Assembly: GCA_946552115.1 (NCBI GenBank)
Contig: CAMNRH010000007.1
Span: 1-64,000 of the forward strand
Direction: 5' to 3'
DNA from: an uncultured Lachnospiraceae bacterium
Lineage (GTDB): Bacteria > Bacillota > Clostridia > Lachnospirales > Lachnospiraceae
DNA length: 64,000 nt
Below the pieces are notes generated by a model that saw nothing but the letters and a program-made list of their open reading frames with translations, did no database searches and was not told where the DNA came from. The position numbers and the translations under genes are program-made. Positions 1-7,492 of the stretch are shown here, piece after piece (position 1 is the first letter of the stretch; each line of letters starts with the position of its first letter).

Positions 1-40
1 AAAGTGCATAAGTTTTTGTTACCGGTAACTTACACACTTT
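1..40. terminator. Imperfect inverted repeat at the left edge
   Basis: The arms AAAGTG-CA-TAAGTT and AACTTA-CA-CACTTT surround a 12-base centre that itself contains the palindrome GTTACCGGTAAC. It lies just downstream of csrA on the minus strand and has no clear U-run, so it may be the transcript end of the csrA operon, part of a signal continuing beyond the window, or simply a structured RNA. Confidence 0.4.
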
Positions 41-73
41 ATATTACACTCTCCGATTTTTTGTTTAAAAATA

Positions 74-295
74 TTATTTTTTCTTTAACAATTCATCCAA
101 TACTTTCTTGGGTGCAGCTTCAGAAGCCTTTTTATTTTCTGCAGCAGCTTCTTTTAGCTCAGAGCGGAGAATAGGAACTTCCTTTGGAGCGTCAATGGCA
201 AGCTTTACCCAGTCGGTTCCCGTATCAACGACAGTTAATGTAATATTGTTGTTAATAGAGAGGGATTCTCCTTTTTTTCGTTGTAGTATAAGCAT
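74..295 (-). CDS. csrA: Carbon storage regulator CsrA
   Basis: A 73-residue RNA-binding protein starting MLILQRKKGESL, the hallmark CsrA/RsmA N-terminus. CsrA dimers bind GGA motifs in mRNA leaders and in Gram-positive flagellar systems block translation of flagellin. The C-terminal tail after about residue 47 is Lys/Ala/Glu-rich and longer than in the shortest homologues. The start has a strong AGGAGGGG ribosome site. The gene is last in the flgM-to-csrA operon and starts one base after the fliW stop, suggesting coupled translation with its own antagonist. A likely target is the fliC leader in this window (57763-57804). Confidence 0.96.
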   Translation of the reverse strand: MLILQRKKGESLSINNNITLTVVDTGTDWVKLAIDAPKEVPILRSELKEAAAENKKASEAAPKKVLDELLKKK

Positions 296-296
296 A

Positions 297-743
297 TTAT
301 TCCCCCTCCTTATGAGTCATATTTCCGAGAGTATGTCGGAAAGTATATTCCGGCTGATCCAGCATAACCTGTTTTGCTTTCCGATTCATAGCGTTAACCG
401 CGAGAGGGGCTTTTAAGTTTACCGTAGATTCTTCAACAGGGTCTCTGATAACACTAATTACATAAAAGGAAATGTCATCAATAGAATTTGCCTCGAGCTC
501 TTTCAAGTCCTGTTCAGAAAGCTTTGGAGAATAATCCTGACATAGCATGAAAGGATTCATTACAATAAAAGAAAGAGCTTCGTCTTCTAAATTCTGTAAA
601 GACAGCATGGAATCGTTTTCCTCATTAAAAGAAAGAGGAAGGTATTTTTTATAATTTTCAAAACCGAACAGGCCATTTATAAAATAAATAACTTCATTTT
701 CTTCATACATTACTTCGCCAAAGTATTTTGCGTTTATATTCAA
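297..743 (-). CDS. fliW: Flagellar assembly factor FliW
   Basis: A 148-residue protein with the FliW layout: an N-terminal KYFGEV strand, an FINGLFGFE motif near residue 25 and a C-terminal LNLKAPL-like strand (seen as VNLKAPLAVN). FliW binds CsrA and flagellin in turn, so free flagellin releases CsrA to repress further flagellin synthesis. The start is TTG at 743, supported by AAGGAGGT 8-9 bases upstream and by the conserved residues that precede the next ATG. It sits directly before csrA and after a terminator-like hairpin that overlaps the end of the DUF6470 gene, which could lower fliW-csrA expression relative to flgK-flgL. Confidence 0.95.
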   Translation of the reverse strand: MNINAKYFGEVMYEENEVIYFINGLFGFENYKKYLPLSFNEENDSMLSLQNLEDEALSFIVMNPFMLCQDYSPKLSEQDLKELEANSIDDISFYVISVIRDPVEESTVNLKAPLAVNAMNRKAKQVMLDQPEYTFRHTLGNMTHKEGE

Positions 744-768
744 TGTGATATACCTCCTTAGAATAAAA

Positions 769-794
769 GTAAGGGCTTTGTTTTAAGCCCTTAC
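769..794 (-). terminator. Hairpin overlapping the DUF6470 stop codon
   Basis: A perfect 10-bp stem (GTAAGGGCTT / AAGCCCTTAC) with a 6-base loop, followed on the minus strand by ACTTTTATTC. The TAA stop of the DUF6470 gene lies within the stem-loop. It looks like a weak intrinsic terminator or RNA-stability element between the hook-junction genes and fliW-csrA. Confidence 0.6.
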
Positions 795-1388
795 ATCTAT
801 TGGTTCGTAGTTTGGATCAGCACTTGGCGGTACATAAATCGGTCCGCCTACATACTCAATAAGAACATCCGGATGCTGTGTAATAGACATCTCAATATTA
901 CCCGGAATGAATTCAAAATTTCCATTTGCAATCTTCAAATCAAAATTCAATTTATCCATTTCATAATTAATTGTCAAATCCGGCGCTTCATAGTTGATAT
1001 CTACCGGTGCAGACGGGGTAAAACCAAGCTGAAATTCTCCGGTAGGAGCTGCAGTTCTCTGCTGCATAATCTGTCCGATTACATCCTGACCAATATCTGC
1101 TTTTAATAAAAGCTGGCCTTCCTGTGCTAATTGTGCAGTTGCGCTATAGGCAGCCTCTGTCCCTTTTTGCGCAGCCTGTGACACACTCTGGGTTGGTGTT
1201 GGTGAGACAGAGCTTCTGGCAGCAGAGGAATCCAAATGAAGCTTTACAGGACGGCTTTTAATGGATAATCCGCCTTTGTTTCTGCTAATTTCAAGCTGAG
1301 CCTCAGAGCTTTGACGTTCGAACCGCGCATTGTTAATTTTTAGTTCATATTGAATCGGAACAGTTGTAATTTTAATAAGTTGATTCAT
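783..1388 (-). CDS. DUF6470 family flagellar-operon protein
   Basis: A 201-residue protein of unknown function. Sequence and place, between flgL and fliW, match the DUF6470 family (YviE of Bacillus is the positional equivalent). Visible features are an N-terminal MNQLIKITT strand, a central low-complexity Ser/Ala/Gln stretch (about residues 55-100), and a C-terminal half with repeated short beta-type segments such as YEAPDLTINYEMDKLNF. No signal peptide or membrane segment is seen. The start follows a GGGAGG ribosome site. Context implies a role in late flagellar assembly or flagellin homeostasis, but none can be read from the sequence. Confidence 0.8.
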   Translation of the reverse strand: MNQLIKITTVPIQYELKINNARFERQSSEAQLEISRNKGGLSIKSRPVKLHLDSSAARSSVSPTPTQSVSQAAQKGTEAAYSATAQLAQEGQLLLKADIGQDVIGQIMQQRTAAPTGEFQLGFTPSAPVDINYEAPDLTINYEMDKLNFDLKIANGNFEFIPGNIEMSITQHPDVLIEYVGGPIYVPPSADPNYEPIDVRA

Positions 1389-1421
1389 ACATAATACCTC
1401 CCTTCTCTCTTATTTCCTCTG

Positions 1422-2468
1422 TTAATTCATAAAATCTATAAACGAGGGTGTTAAAATATTATTTCCGACTTTTAATGCGGCATTGTAAGCATACTGCGCC
1501 CACGAGAAGTTCATAATCGCTTCTGCCATATCAACATTTACAACATTATCAATCTGAGTGGAAAGACTGATACTATTTGTTTCCAGTCTGTCTTTCGTGG
1601 TAGTTAAAAACTCTGTCTGTGTTCCGAGAATAGTTACTTTTTCAAGTACATTACTTCTGCCTTCATCAAATTTTTTAAGAAGCTCTGTATATTCGTCTCT
1701 GTCAAATTCTTCTTCATCTAATAAGTCTGCAATCTGGCCGCAGAGAAGAACAATATTATTGGTTCTTCCGTTATCGTCTTTTCCAAATCCGGCAAGGTTA
1801 ATGCCTGGAAGACTTGTGTTAAAAGCACTGGAGGAATCAACATCAATATCCTTACCTCCATTTAAAACATCTACGTTAAGTCCAAATCCCAGGTCTACAA
1901 AAAGGGTGTCCTTAGACAATTTTTCTAAAACATCTGCGTTAGCCGGGTCATTTACGTCGACGCCGCGATATTTTAAAACCTGTATTGTTTTTGTAGGGTC
2001 GTTTGGATCAGGTTCTTCCGTAAGCTTGAAAGGCGCTTCTTTTCCGTCGCTCCCGGCAAATACATATTTTCCTTCATAGCTTGCGTTTAAGCTTAACAAT
2101 AAGCTTTCCTGTGCGCCGCGCCATGCGTCCGCGTAAGTCTTTCTTGTTTCCAGAGAACCATTCGTGCCGTTTAAGGCTTCAAGACCGTATTGTTTACTCA
2201 GTCTTTTTGCAATTGTCTCAATCTGCATTGCGGCGTCTTCCTGAGAATCCTGGAAAGATTGTACATCCTTTACAATATTAAGATAGTCTTCATTCTTTAC
2301 ATATTTGCGTTCCAGAATTGCCGCACGCAGGGCATTGGATGGATCCTCCGCCGTAGAATTAAATTTTCTCTGGGTCATAACCCGGGTTCTTGCAGTATCA
2401 AGGTTCTTCAAAGAAGTTCCAAGATTTGATTTATAATTTCTTAAAATTGCGTTTGTAGTAATTCTCAT
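1422..2468 (-). CDS. flgL: Flagellar hook-associated protein 3 FlgL
   Basis: A 348-residue hook-filament junction protein exported by the flagellar type III system. The N-terminus (MRITTNAILRNYKSNL) and C-terminus (NVDMAEAIMNFSWAQYAYNAALKVG) are the flagellin-like D0 coiled-coil segments; the middle is a variable D1/D2 region. The start has a perfect AGGAGG site. It follows flgK by 13 bases in the flgM-flgN-flgK-flgL operon, so it should be a late (sigma-28-dependent) gene. Length is slightly above the roughly 300-residue family norm. Confidence 0.95.
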   Translation of the reverse strand: MRITTNAILRNYKSNLGTSLKNLDTARTRVMTQRKFNSTAEDPSNALRAAILERKYVKNEDYLNIVKDVQSFQDSQEDAAMQIETIAKRLSKQYGLEALNGTNGSLETRKTYADAWRGAQESLLLSLNASYEGKYVFAGSDGKEAPFKLTEEPDPNDPTKTIQVLKYRGVDVNDPANADVLEKLSKDTLFVDLGFGLNVDVLNGGKDIDVDSSSAFNTSLPGINLAGFGKDDNGRTNNIVLLCGQIADLLDEEEFDRDEYTELLKKFDEGRSNVLEKVTILGTQTEFLTTTKDRLETNSISLSTQIDNVVNVDMAEAIMNFSWAQYAYNAALKVGNNILTPSFIDFMN

Positions 2469-2481
2469 ATTAAACCTCCTG

Positions 2482-4074
2482 TTACCTTCCTACTACACCA
2501 GTTCCGTTTATCAGTTTATCAAGCGCTTCATCAAGAGTTGTCATTAATCTTGCAGCGGCATTATAAGATTGATTATAATGCAGAAGATTCATACCTTCTT
2601 CATCAAGCTGAACACCGGAAACGCCATCTCTGGAGTTAGAGGTCTGATTCAATACGGATATTTGATTTGTTAAGAGAGTGTTACTGGATTTTGTGTCAAG
2701 TCCAAGTGTATTTTCAATGTTGGCAAAGCAGTCGTGGAAGCTTCCTGTGTAGAATTTTATATTGTCAACTTTGAATTCATAGCTTTTATCCAGCATTTTA
2801 ATCATATTCATGATATTCTCATTAGCAGTGGAACCAGTCTCATCATCAATAATTGTTTTGTTTGAAATGGTAATTCCATAATCGCCATTCAGCCATCCGG
2901 ATGCAATCTTTATGTTAAAAGCGGTGAAATCAGTCGAACCATCTGTTGTTTCAAACAAATCGTGTGCTTCTAAATTAGTAAGAACATTGCCGTCTTTATC
3001 TGTAATACTCATATTTGCTTCGTTAAATGCTTTAGCAAATGTATCGACCAAGGAATTAAGTGCTTTTTCGTAATATCCGAGACCTTTGAAATCGGTATTA
3101 TCGAAGTCTCCGGATTTATTCAGAAAGTCAAGAGTTCCTTTTATTGTACCGGAACCTAATACCTCTACATAGGACGTAGTACCGTCAGCATTTTTTACAT
3201 TTCCGGCGAGCTGTTTTGTATTGCCGAAAGCATCGGAAAGAGATAATGTAACAGGTAAGCCGCTTACATCTGTATCAAAGCTTCCATAGTTTCCATCGGA
3301 AATAAGCGTATGTTTTACTCCTGTAGTATCTGTAAAGGTTACCTCCAAAATATCTACAGTCTGTCCCGGAGCTATTTTGTGATCTCTGTATTTTACATTA
3401 ATCGGAAGATAGCTTCCCAGTTCATCTAACAAAGAGTTCCTCTGATCCTGCAGCTCAAGCGCCGGATTTCCTAAAATATTGCTGCTCTTAATTGTACTGT
3501 TTAATTCAGCGATATTTTTAAGAATTCCATTTAAATCTGAAATATCTGTTGATTTAAAACCTGTCTGCATATCTTCACGAATATCATGAAGACGGACGGC
3601 ATTGTCACGGAACAGATTTAAAAGCACCTGCATGTTGGAACGGACCGCGGTATCGTTCTCTTTGTTTCCGGCCTGCGTAGAAAGAGTACTTAAAGAGCTG
3701 GAAAGAGAACGGAATGCATCCCGGACACCGTCCATCGTAGATTCATCAAATATTGTTGCTAATTGTTCGAATCCTGCAACGTGTGCATCTGTAGTTCCGA
3801 GCTTGCTTATCTGAGAACGGTACTGCGCATCAAGAAATGGATCACGGAGCTGTGATACTCCTGTCATCTCAACACCGAATCCGACTTTAATTACGGAATT
3901 CGCGTTATAAAAATCGCCTTTCTGCATATTTAAGCTGGCGATGTCAAGACGTTGTCTTGTATATCCCGGCGTATTGATATTTGCAATATTCTGACCGGTA
4001 ACATCAAGAGCACGCTGACTGGCAGACATTCCAAGCTGTGCAGTGGTAAAACCGGCAAATGTAGAACGTATCAT
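2482..4074 (-). CDS. flgK: Flagellar hook-associated protein 1 FlgK
   Basis: A 530-residue junction protein linking hook to filament. The N-terminal D0 motif is clear (LGMSASQRALDVTGQNIANINTPGYTRQ split across residues 14-42, with the conserved NIANxNTPGYTRQ core), and the C-terminus ends with the paired SGVxLDEE and YNAAARLMTTLDEALD-like heptads. The central region is variable. The AGGAGG site fixes the start at 4074. Export should need the chaperone FlgN encoded immediately upstream. Confidence 0.96.
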   Translation of the reverse strand: MIRSTFAGFTTAQLGMSASQRALDVTGQNIANINTPGYTRQRLDIASLNMQKGDFYNANSVIKVGFGVEMTGVSQLRDPFLDAQYRSQISKLGTTDAHVAGFEQLATIFDESTMDGVRDAFRSLSSSLSTLSTQAGNKENDTAVRSNMQVLLNLFRDNAVRLHDIREDMQTGFKSTDISDLNGILKNIAELNSTIKSSNILGNPALELQDQRNSLLDELGSYLPINVKYRDHKIAPGQTVDILEVTFTDTTGVKHTLISDGNYGSFDTDVSGLPVTLSLSDAFGNTKQLAGNVKNADGTTSYVEVLGSGTIKGTLDFLNKSGDFDNTDFKGLGYYEKALNSLVDTFAKAFNEANMSITDKDGNVLTNLEAHDLFETTDGSTDFTAFNIKIASGWLNGDYGITISNKTIIDDETGSTANENIMNMIKMLDKSYEFKVDNIKFYTGSFHDCFANIENTLGLDTKSSNTLLTNQISVLNQTSNSRDGVSGVQLDEEGMNLLHYNQSYNAAARLMTTLDEALDKLINGTGVVGR

Positions 4075-4094
4075 ATATATCTTCCTCCTGATTC

Positions 4095-4568
4095 TTAAAC
4101 TGAACGACTTGTAAAGTGATTGTTATTATTATTATTGTCATTTTTTCTGCCTGACGCAGAATAAGTGTCCTTACCTGGTGCATTTGCGGCAAGGGCGGAT
4201 TGTATTGTATGAAGATTTACTTCAATCATATTTTTCGAATTGTCAGTTATGGATTGCAGCATATGAACCTGCTCAGACAATCGGTCAAATAAAGGTTTTA
4301 AAACAGTCGCAGTCTCTTCGGGAACACTTTCCAGAATTTTACGGAAAGTATAACCTTTCATGCCAAGCCGTTCCTGCTCTTTTTCGCGTTTTTGGTCTAA
4401 CCCGCGCAGACGCAGGACAGCGGCCTGTTCCTTGTGCATACATTCTTCTACAAAGGATACTCGGTTATTTACTGCAGCGTCAAGTTTATCCTGTTCCACA
4501 GGAATCAGTTCTTCAAAAAATTCAATGAATTCTTCCATTAATTTTTCAAAATTTGAAAATTCACTCAT
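4095..4568 (-). CDS. flgN: Flagellar export chaperone FlgN
   Basis: A 157-residue, mostly helical protein with Glu/Leu heptads (residues 5-120), typical of the FlgN family that escorts FlgK and FlgL to the export gate. It starts at an ATG behind GGAGG. It sits between flgM and flgK, the usual place. The C-terminus contains a run of asparagines (about residues 146-151) encoded by repeated AAT/AAC codons, so its length could vary by slippage. Sequence alone is weakly diagnostic; length, coiled-coil character and position make the call. Confidence 0.88.
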   Translation of the reverse strand: MSEFSNFEKLMEEFIEFFEELIPVEQDKLDAAVNNRVSFVEECMHKEQAAVLRLRGLDQKREKEQERLGMKGYTFRKILESVPEETATVLKPLFDRLSEQVHMLQSITDNSKNMIEVNLHTIQSALAANAPGKDTYSASGRKNDNNNNNNHFTSRSV

Positions 4569-4582
4569 ATTGCCGCATCCTC

Positions 4583-4888
4583 CTATATTAAAAGCATTCT
4601 GGATGCAATGGCGTGTGCGTCAACCTGATACGTGTTTCCCGAAATTTCGTTCTGAAGATTTTGAAGCTTTTCAGCAGATGCGGTCTGGCTAACCTCAGCA
4701 GATAATTGGCGGGAAACAGACTTTGCAAATGTGTGTTCCTCAATCTGCCAGGGTTTAGACTGTATAATAAGCGCATCAAATTTATGCGAATCATTATTCG
4801 GGGTTGCTACGGAAGGAGCAGAATTTTCCTTTGTATGAAGACGTAAATCTGTATAGTTTTTTATAATATTATTTGTGGATATTTTCAT
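4583..4888 (-). CDS. flgM: Anti-sigma-28 factor FlgM
   Basis: A 101-residue protein at the head of the hook-junction operon. FlgM holds the flagellar sigma factor inactive until the hook is complete, then is exported. The N-terminal half is polar and probably disordered; the C-terminal part (EKLQNLQNEISGNTYQVDAHAIASRML) matches the FlgM sigma-binding helices with the YxVDAxxIAxxM pattern. The start follows AAAAGGAG. A sigma-28-like promoter lies about 45-70 bases upstream, giving the usual autoregulatory loop. Confidence 0.93.
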   Translation of the reverse strand: MKISTNNIIKNYTDLRLHTKENSAPSVATPNNDSHKFDALIIQSKPWQIEEHTFAKSVSRQLSAEVSQTASAEKLQNLQNEISGNTYQVDAHAIASRMLLI

Positions 4889-4931
4889 ACCGGACTCCTT
4901 TTTTTATCATTTTGTTACTGGTTATATTATA

Positions 4932-4958
4932 ATATCGGCACAATTTTCGGATTCATAA
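4932..4958 (-). promoter_or_regulatory. Sigma-28-type promoter of the flgM operon
   Basis: On the minus strand the -10 element reads GCCGATAT (7 of 8 against GCCGATAA) and, 15 bases upstream, TTAT stands in the -35 position (consensus TAAA). It lies between cheB and flgM and should drive flgM through csrA. Confidence 0.75.
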
Positions 4959-4986
4959 CACATAATAAAAAGAATCATATCAGGGA

Positions 4987-6096
4987 TTATTTCTTTAAAT
5001 GATTCATCAAAACAGAAGGAATATTGTCGCAGGAAGCCTGTGTACATACGGCGCCGATGTTGTAAGCAACCATAGGCATTCCGTATACAATACAGGATTC
5101 TTTGTCCTGCCCGATTGTAAACGCACCCTTTTGCCGCATTTCAAGCAGACCGTCTGCTCCGTCGCGGCCCATTCCTGTCATAATAATTCCTACCTTATTA
5201 ATAGCTACATTTTTAGCAATAGAAGAAAAGAGAACATCAACAGACGGGCAATGTCCGCTTACTTTCGGGCCGGGATGGCACTGTACTCTGTAATCACGTC
5301 CGGAACGTACAACCTCCATTTGTTTTCCTCCGGCGGCAATTAAAGCCAATCCTGGACGTATGATATCGCCGTTTTGTGCTTCGCGCACTTCCATACTGCA
5401 GATTCTGTTTAGTCTCTGTGCGTACATTTCGGTAAAGCCTTCAGGCATATGCTGAGTTATAACAATACCCGGAATATTTGCGGGAAGTTTTTGTAAAACT
5501 GCAAGTGTCGCCTCTGTACCTCCGGTTGAAGCCCCTATTCCGATAATGGTGGAGTCTAATACATTACGTGAAAGGGGAGGAAACGGCATCGGTTTAACAG
5601 GACTCTGAGACTGCATCGTATTATTTTGCGGCTGGACGCCGGATGACAGATGATGCGTATTTAAAGAAGCTGGTGAAGCCGCTTGCTTTGGAACCCGCAC
5701 TTTAGCCATAGAGGCGCCTCTTAATTTTGTCGTCAGAGAGGAAAAGAATATTTGTTTTGAATTTGCCGCGCTCATATCCGGTTTCCGTACAAAATCAACC
5801 GCGCCGGCCGACAGGGCATCAAATACGCTTAAATTTAAAGAAGATACAAGAATAACAGGAATAGGGTTTTCAGGAAGAAGCTGTTTTAAAAATTCAATTC
5901 CATTTAATCCGGGCATCTCTACATCCAGAGTAAGTACGTCAGGTTTTAATATCGGAATTTTATGTTTAGCGTCATATGCATTGATTGCATAACCAACAAT
6001 CTCGAAACCCGGCTGGGAAGAAAGATGGTTGATAATCATTTCACGAAATAAAGATGAATCATCTACTACTAAGACTTTTATTTTTTTACTGGCCAT
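4987..6096 (-). CDS. cheB: Chemotaxis response regulator protein-glutamate methylesterase CheB
   Basis: A 369-residue two-domain enzyme that removes methyl esters from chemoreceptors and can deamidate them. The receiver domain has the acidic VVDD pair (residues 11-13) and phospho-acceptor Asp58 in LTLDVEMPG; the catalytic domain shows the Ser in GIGASTGGTEA (about 190), the His in TQHMPEGF and the Asp in GMGRDGADG. A Pro/Gln/Ser-rich linker of about 45 residues separates them. It follows cheR by a structured gap and is the last gene of the cheA-cheW-cheR-cheB run. Confidence 0.97.
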   Translation of the reverse strand: MASKKIKVLVVDDSSLFREMIINHLSSQPGFEIVGYAINAYDAKHKIPILKPDVLTLDVEMPGLNGIEFLKQLLPENPIPVILVSSLNLSVFDALSAGAVDFVRKPDMSAANSKQIFFSSLTTKLRGASMAKVRVPKQAASPASLNTHHLSSGVQPQNNTMQSQSPVKPMPFPPLSRNVLDSTIIGIGASTGGTEATLAVLQKLPANIPGIVITQHMPEGFTEMYAQRLNRICSMEVREAQNGDIIRPGLALIAAGGKQMEVVRSGRDYRVQCHPGPKVSGHCPSVDVLFSSIAKNVAINKVGIIMTGMGRDGADGLLEMRQKGAFTIGQDKESCIVYGMPMVAYNIGAVCTQASCDNIPSVLMNHLKK

Positions 6097-6120
6097 AAAT
6101 AATATCTCCTTTCATTAACG

Positions 6121-6157
6121 GGGAAAGCTACCCTTGAAATATCAAAGGCAGCTTCCC
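6121..6157 (-). other. Stem-loop between cheR and cheB
   Basis: The arms GGGAA-AGCT-CCCTTGA and TCAAAGG-AGCTTCCC pair over about 15 bp with two small bulges. The hairpin begins only a few bases past the cheR stop codon. No U-run follows, so it is more likely an mRNA processing or stability element than a terminator. Confidence 0.5.
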
Positions 6158-6160
6158 TAT

Positions 6161-6970
6161 TTACATCTTCCGATATGTTGCAGGCATTAAATATTCATAT
6201 TGGGTCGCAGACTTATTGATACTTTCAGAATGCCCGATTAAAAGGTAACCGCCCGGATTCGTCGCATTATAAAAGCGGTTAACCAGCGCTTCTTTTGTTG
6301 CCTGATCAAAATAAATCATTACATTTCTACAGAAAATAACGTCAAATTTCAATCGGAATTTAATCGGATCCATTAAATTAAACGTGCGGAAAATGACATT
6401 ATCTTTAATTGCTTTAGATACAGAATATGTACCCTTATCTACCTGAGTAAAATATTTTTTCTTCCAGCCTGGAGAAAGTTCTTTTAAAGAATCCTCGTCA
6501 TATACCGCGTTCGCGGCGGCATGAAGCGCATTTTGGGAGATATCAGTTGCCAGAACTCTTGTATCCCACATGGAAGCTTTTGCTCCAAAATATTCTTTTA
6601 ACAGTATTGAAATTGTATAAGGCTCTTCTCCGGAAGAGCATCCGGCGCTCCATATACTAAGCACCCGGTCTTTTTTTGTTTTTTCCAGATACGGAAGGAT
6701 TGTATTTGTAAACAATTCAAAATGAGCGCCCTCCCGCATAAAAAAAGTATAATTTGTTGTAAGCTTATTCAGCATCAGCTCAAGGTCTTCGGGTTTCCGG
6801 TTCTTAATCAAATGATCCACATATTCCTGAAATGAAGAAAATCCCATGGAAAGGATTGTATTAGAAAGACGTCCGGTAATAAGCTGACGTTTTTTCGTTA
6901 AATCAATTCCATAATTTTCATGTACAAATTTTACCAGTCTCTGAAAATCATTGTCATTTATTGTTAGCAT
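6161..6970 (-). CDS. cheR: Chemotaxis protein-glutamate O-methyltransferase CheR
   Basis: A 269-residue methyltransferase that uses S-adenosylmethionine to methylate glutamates on chemoreceptors. It has the small N-terminal helical domain (residues 1-75), then the SAM-binding motif IWSAGCSSGEEPYTI (about residue 100) and the FDVIFCRNVMIYFD motif (about residue 200) typical of CheR. Full length for the family. The start is preceded by AAAGGAG. It is co-transcribed with cheW, whose stop is 21 bases upstream. Confidence 0.97.
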   Translation of the reverse strand: MLTINDNDFQRLVKFVHENYGIDLTKKRQLITGRLSNTILSMGFSSFQEYVDHLIKNRKPEDLELMLNKLTTNYTFFMREGAHFELFTNTILPYLEKTKKDRVLSIWSAGCSSGEEPYTISILLKEYFGAKASMWDTRVLATDISQNALHAAANAVYDEDSLKELSPGWKKKYFTQVDKGTYSVSKAIKDNVIFRTFNLMDPIKFRLKFDVIFCRNVMIYFDQATKEALVNRFYNATNPGGYLLIGHSESINKSATQYEYLMPATYRKM

Positions 6971-6991
6971 ACTAAAAGGCTCCTTTGTGAT

Positions 6992-7465
6992 TTAAAATGT
7001 TTCTACAAGCTGTTCGCAATCCAGGAAAAGAATAACGGAGCGGTCGCTGGAGGAAACCATTCCATTAATCAGTTTCTGCTGGTTTTCAACTGGAACCGGT
7101 GATATCTGACTCTGATCAATATCCATAACCTGCTGTACCGCGTCTACAATAATACCAATCTGTACTGAATTGATATTTAGTACAATAATACAAGTTGAAC
7201 TTGTATTATCAATAGAAGGATTTCCCATTCGCAGACGAATATCAATAATCGGAATAATCTGCCCGCGAAGATTTATGATACCTGTTACATAATCTGGTAC
7301 AAGCGGGAGCATGGTAATCATGTGATTCGTTATAATTTCAATGACATAATTCGTGCTGACACCAATATTAAGCCCATTGGAGCTGAATGTTAAAAAACGT
7401 TCTGTGGAGGTATTAACCTCCATGGTTCCATCAAAAGTTGTATTTTCTACTGTATCTGCTGACAT
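6992..7465 (-). CDS. cheW: Chemotaxis coupling protein CheW
   Basis: A 157-residue adaptor joining chemoreceptors to CheA. The SH3-like CheW fold is visible as RFLTFSSNGLNIGV, then VPDYVTGIINLRGQIIPIIDIRLRMG and a C-terminal VQQVMDIDQSQISPVP strand. A longer reading from a TTG at 7480 is possible, but GGAGGAAG lies just before the ATG at 7465 (MSADT), so that start is preferred. It is sandwiched between cheA and cheR. Confidence 0.96.
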   Translation of the reverse strand: MSADTVENTTFDGTMEVNTSTERFLTFSSNGLNIGVSTNYVIEIITNHMITMLPLVPDYVTGIINLRGQIIPIIDIRLRMGNPSIDNTSSTCIIVLNINSVQIGIIVDAVQQVMDIDQSQISPVPVENQQKLINGMVSSSDRSVILFLDCEQLVETF

Positions 7466-7492
7466 AAATTCTTCCTCCAATTTCTGTACAAT

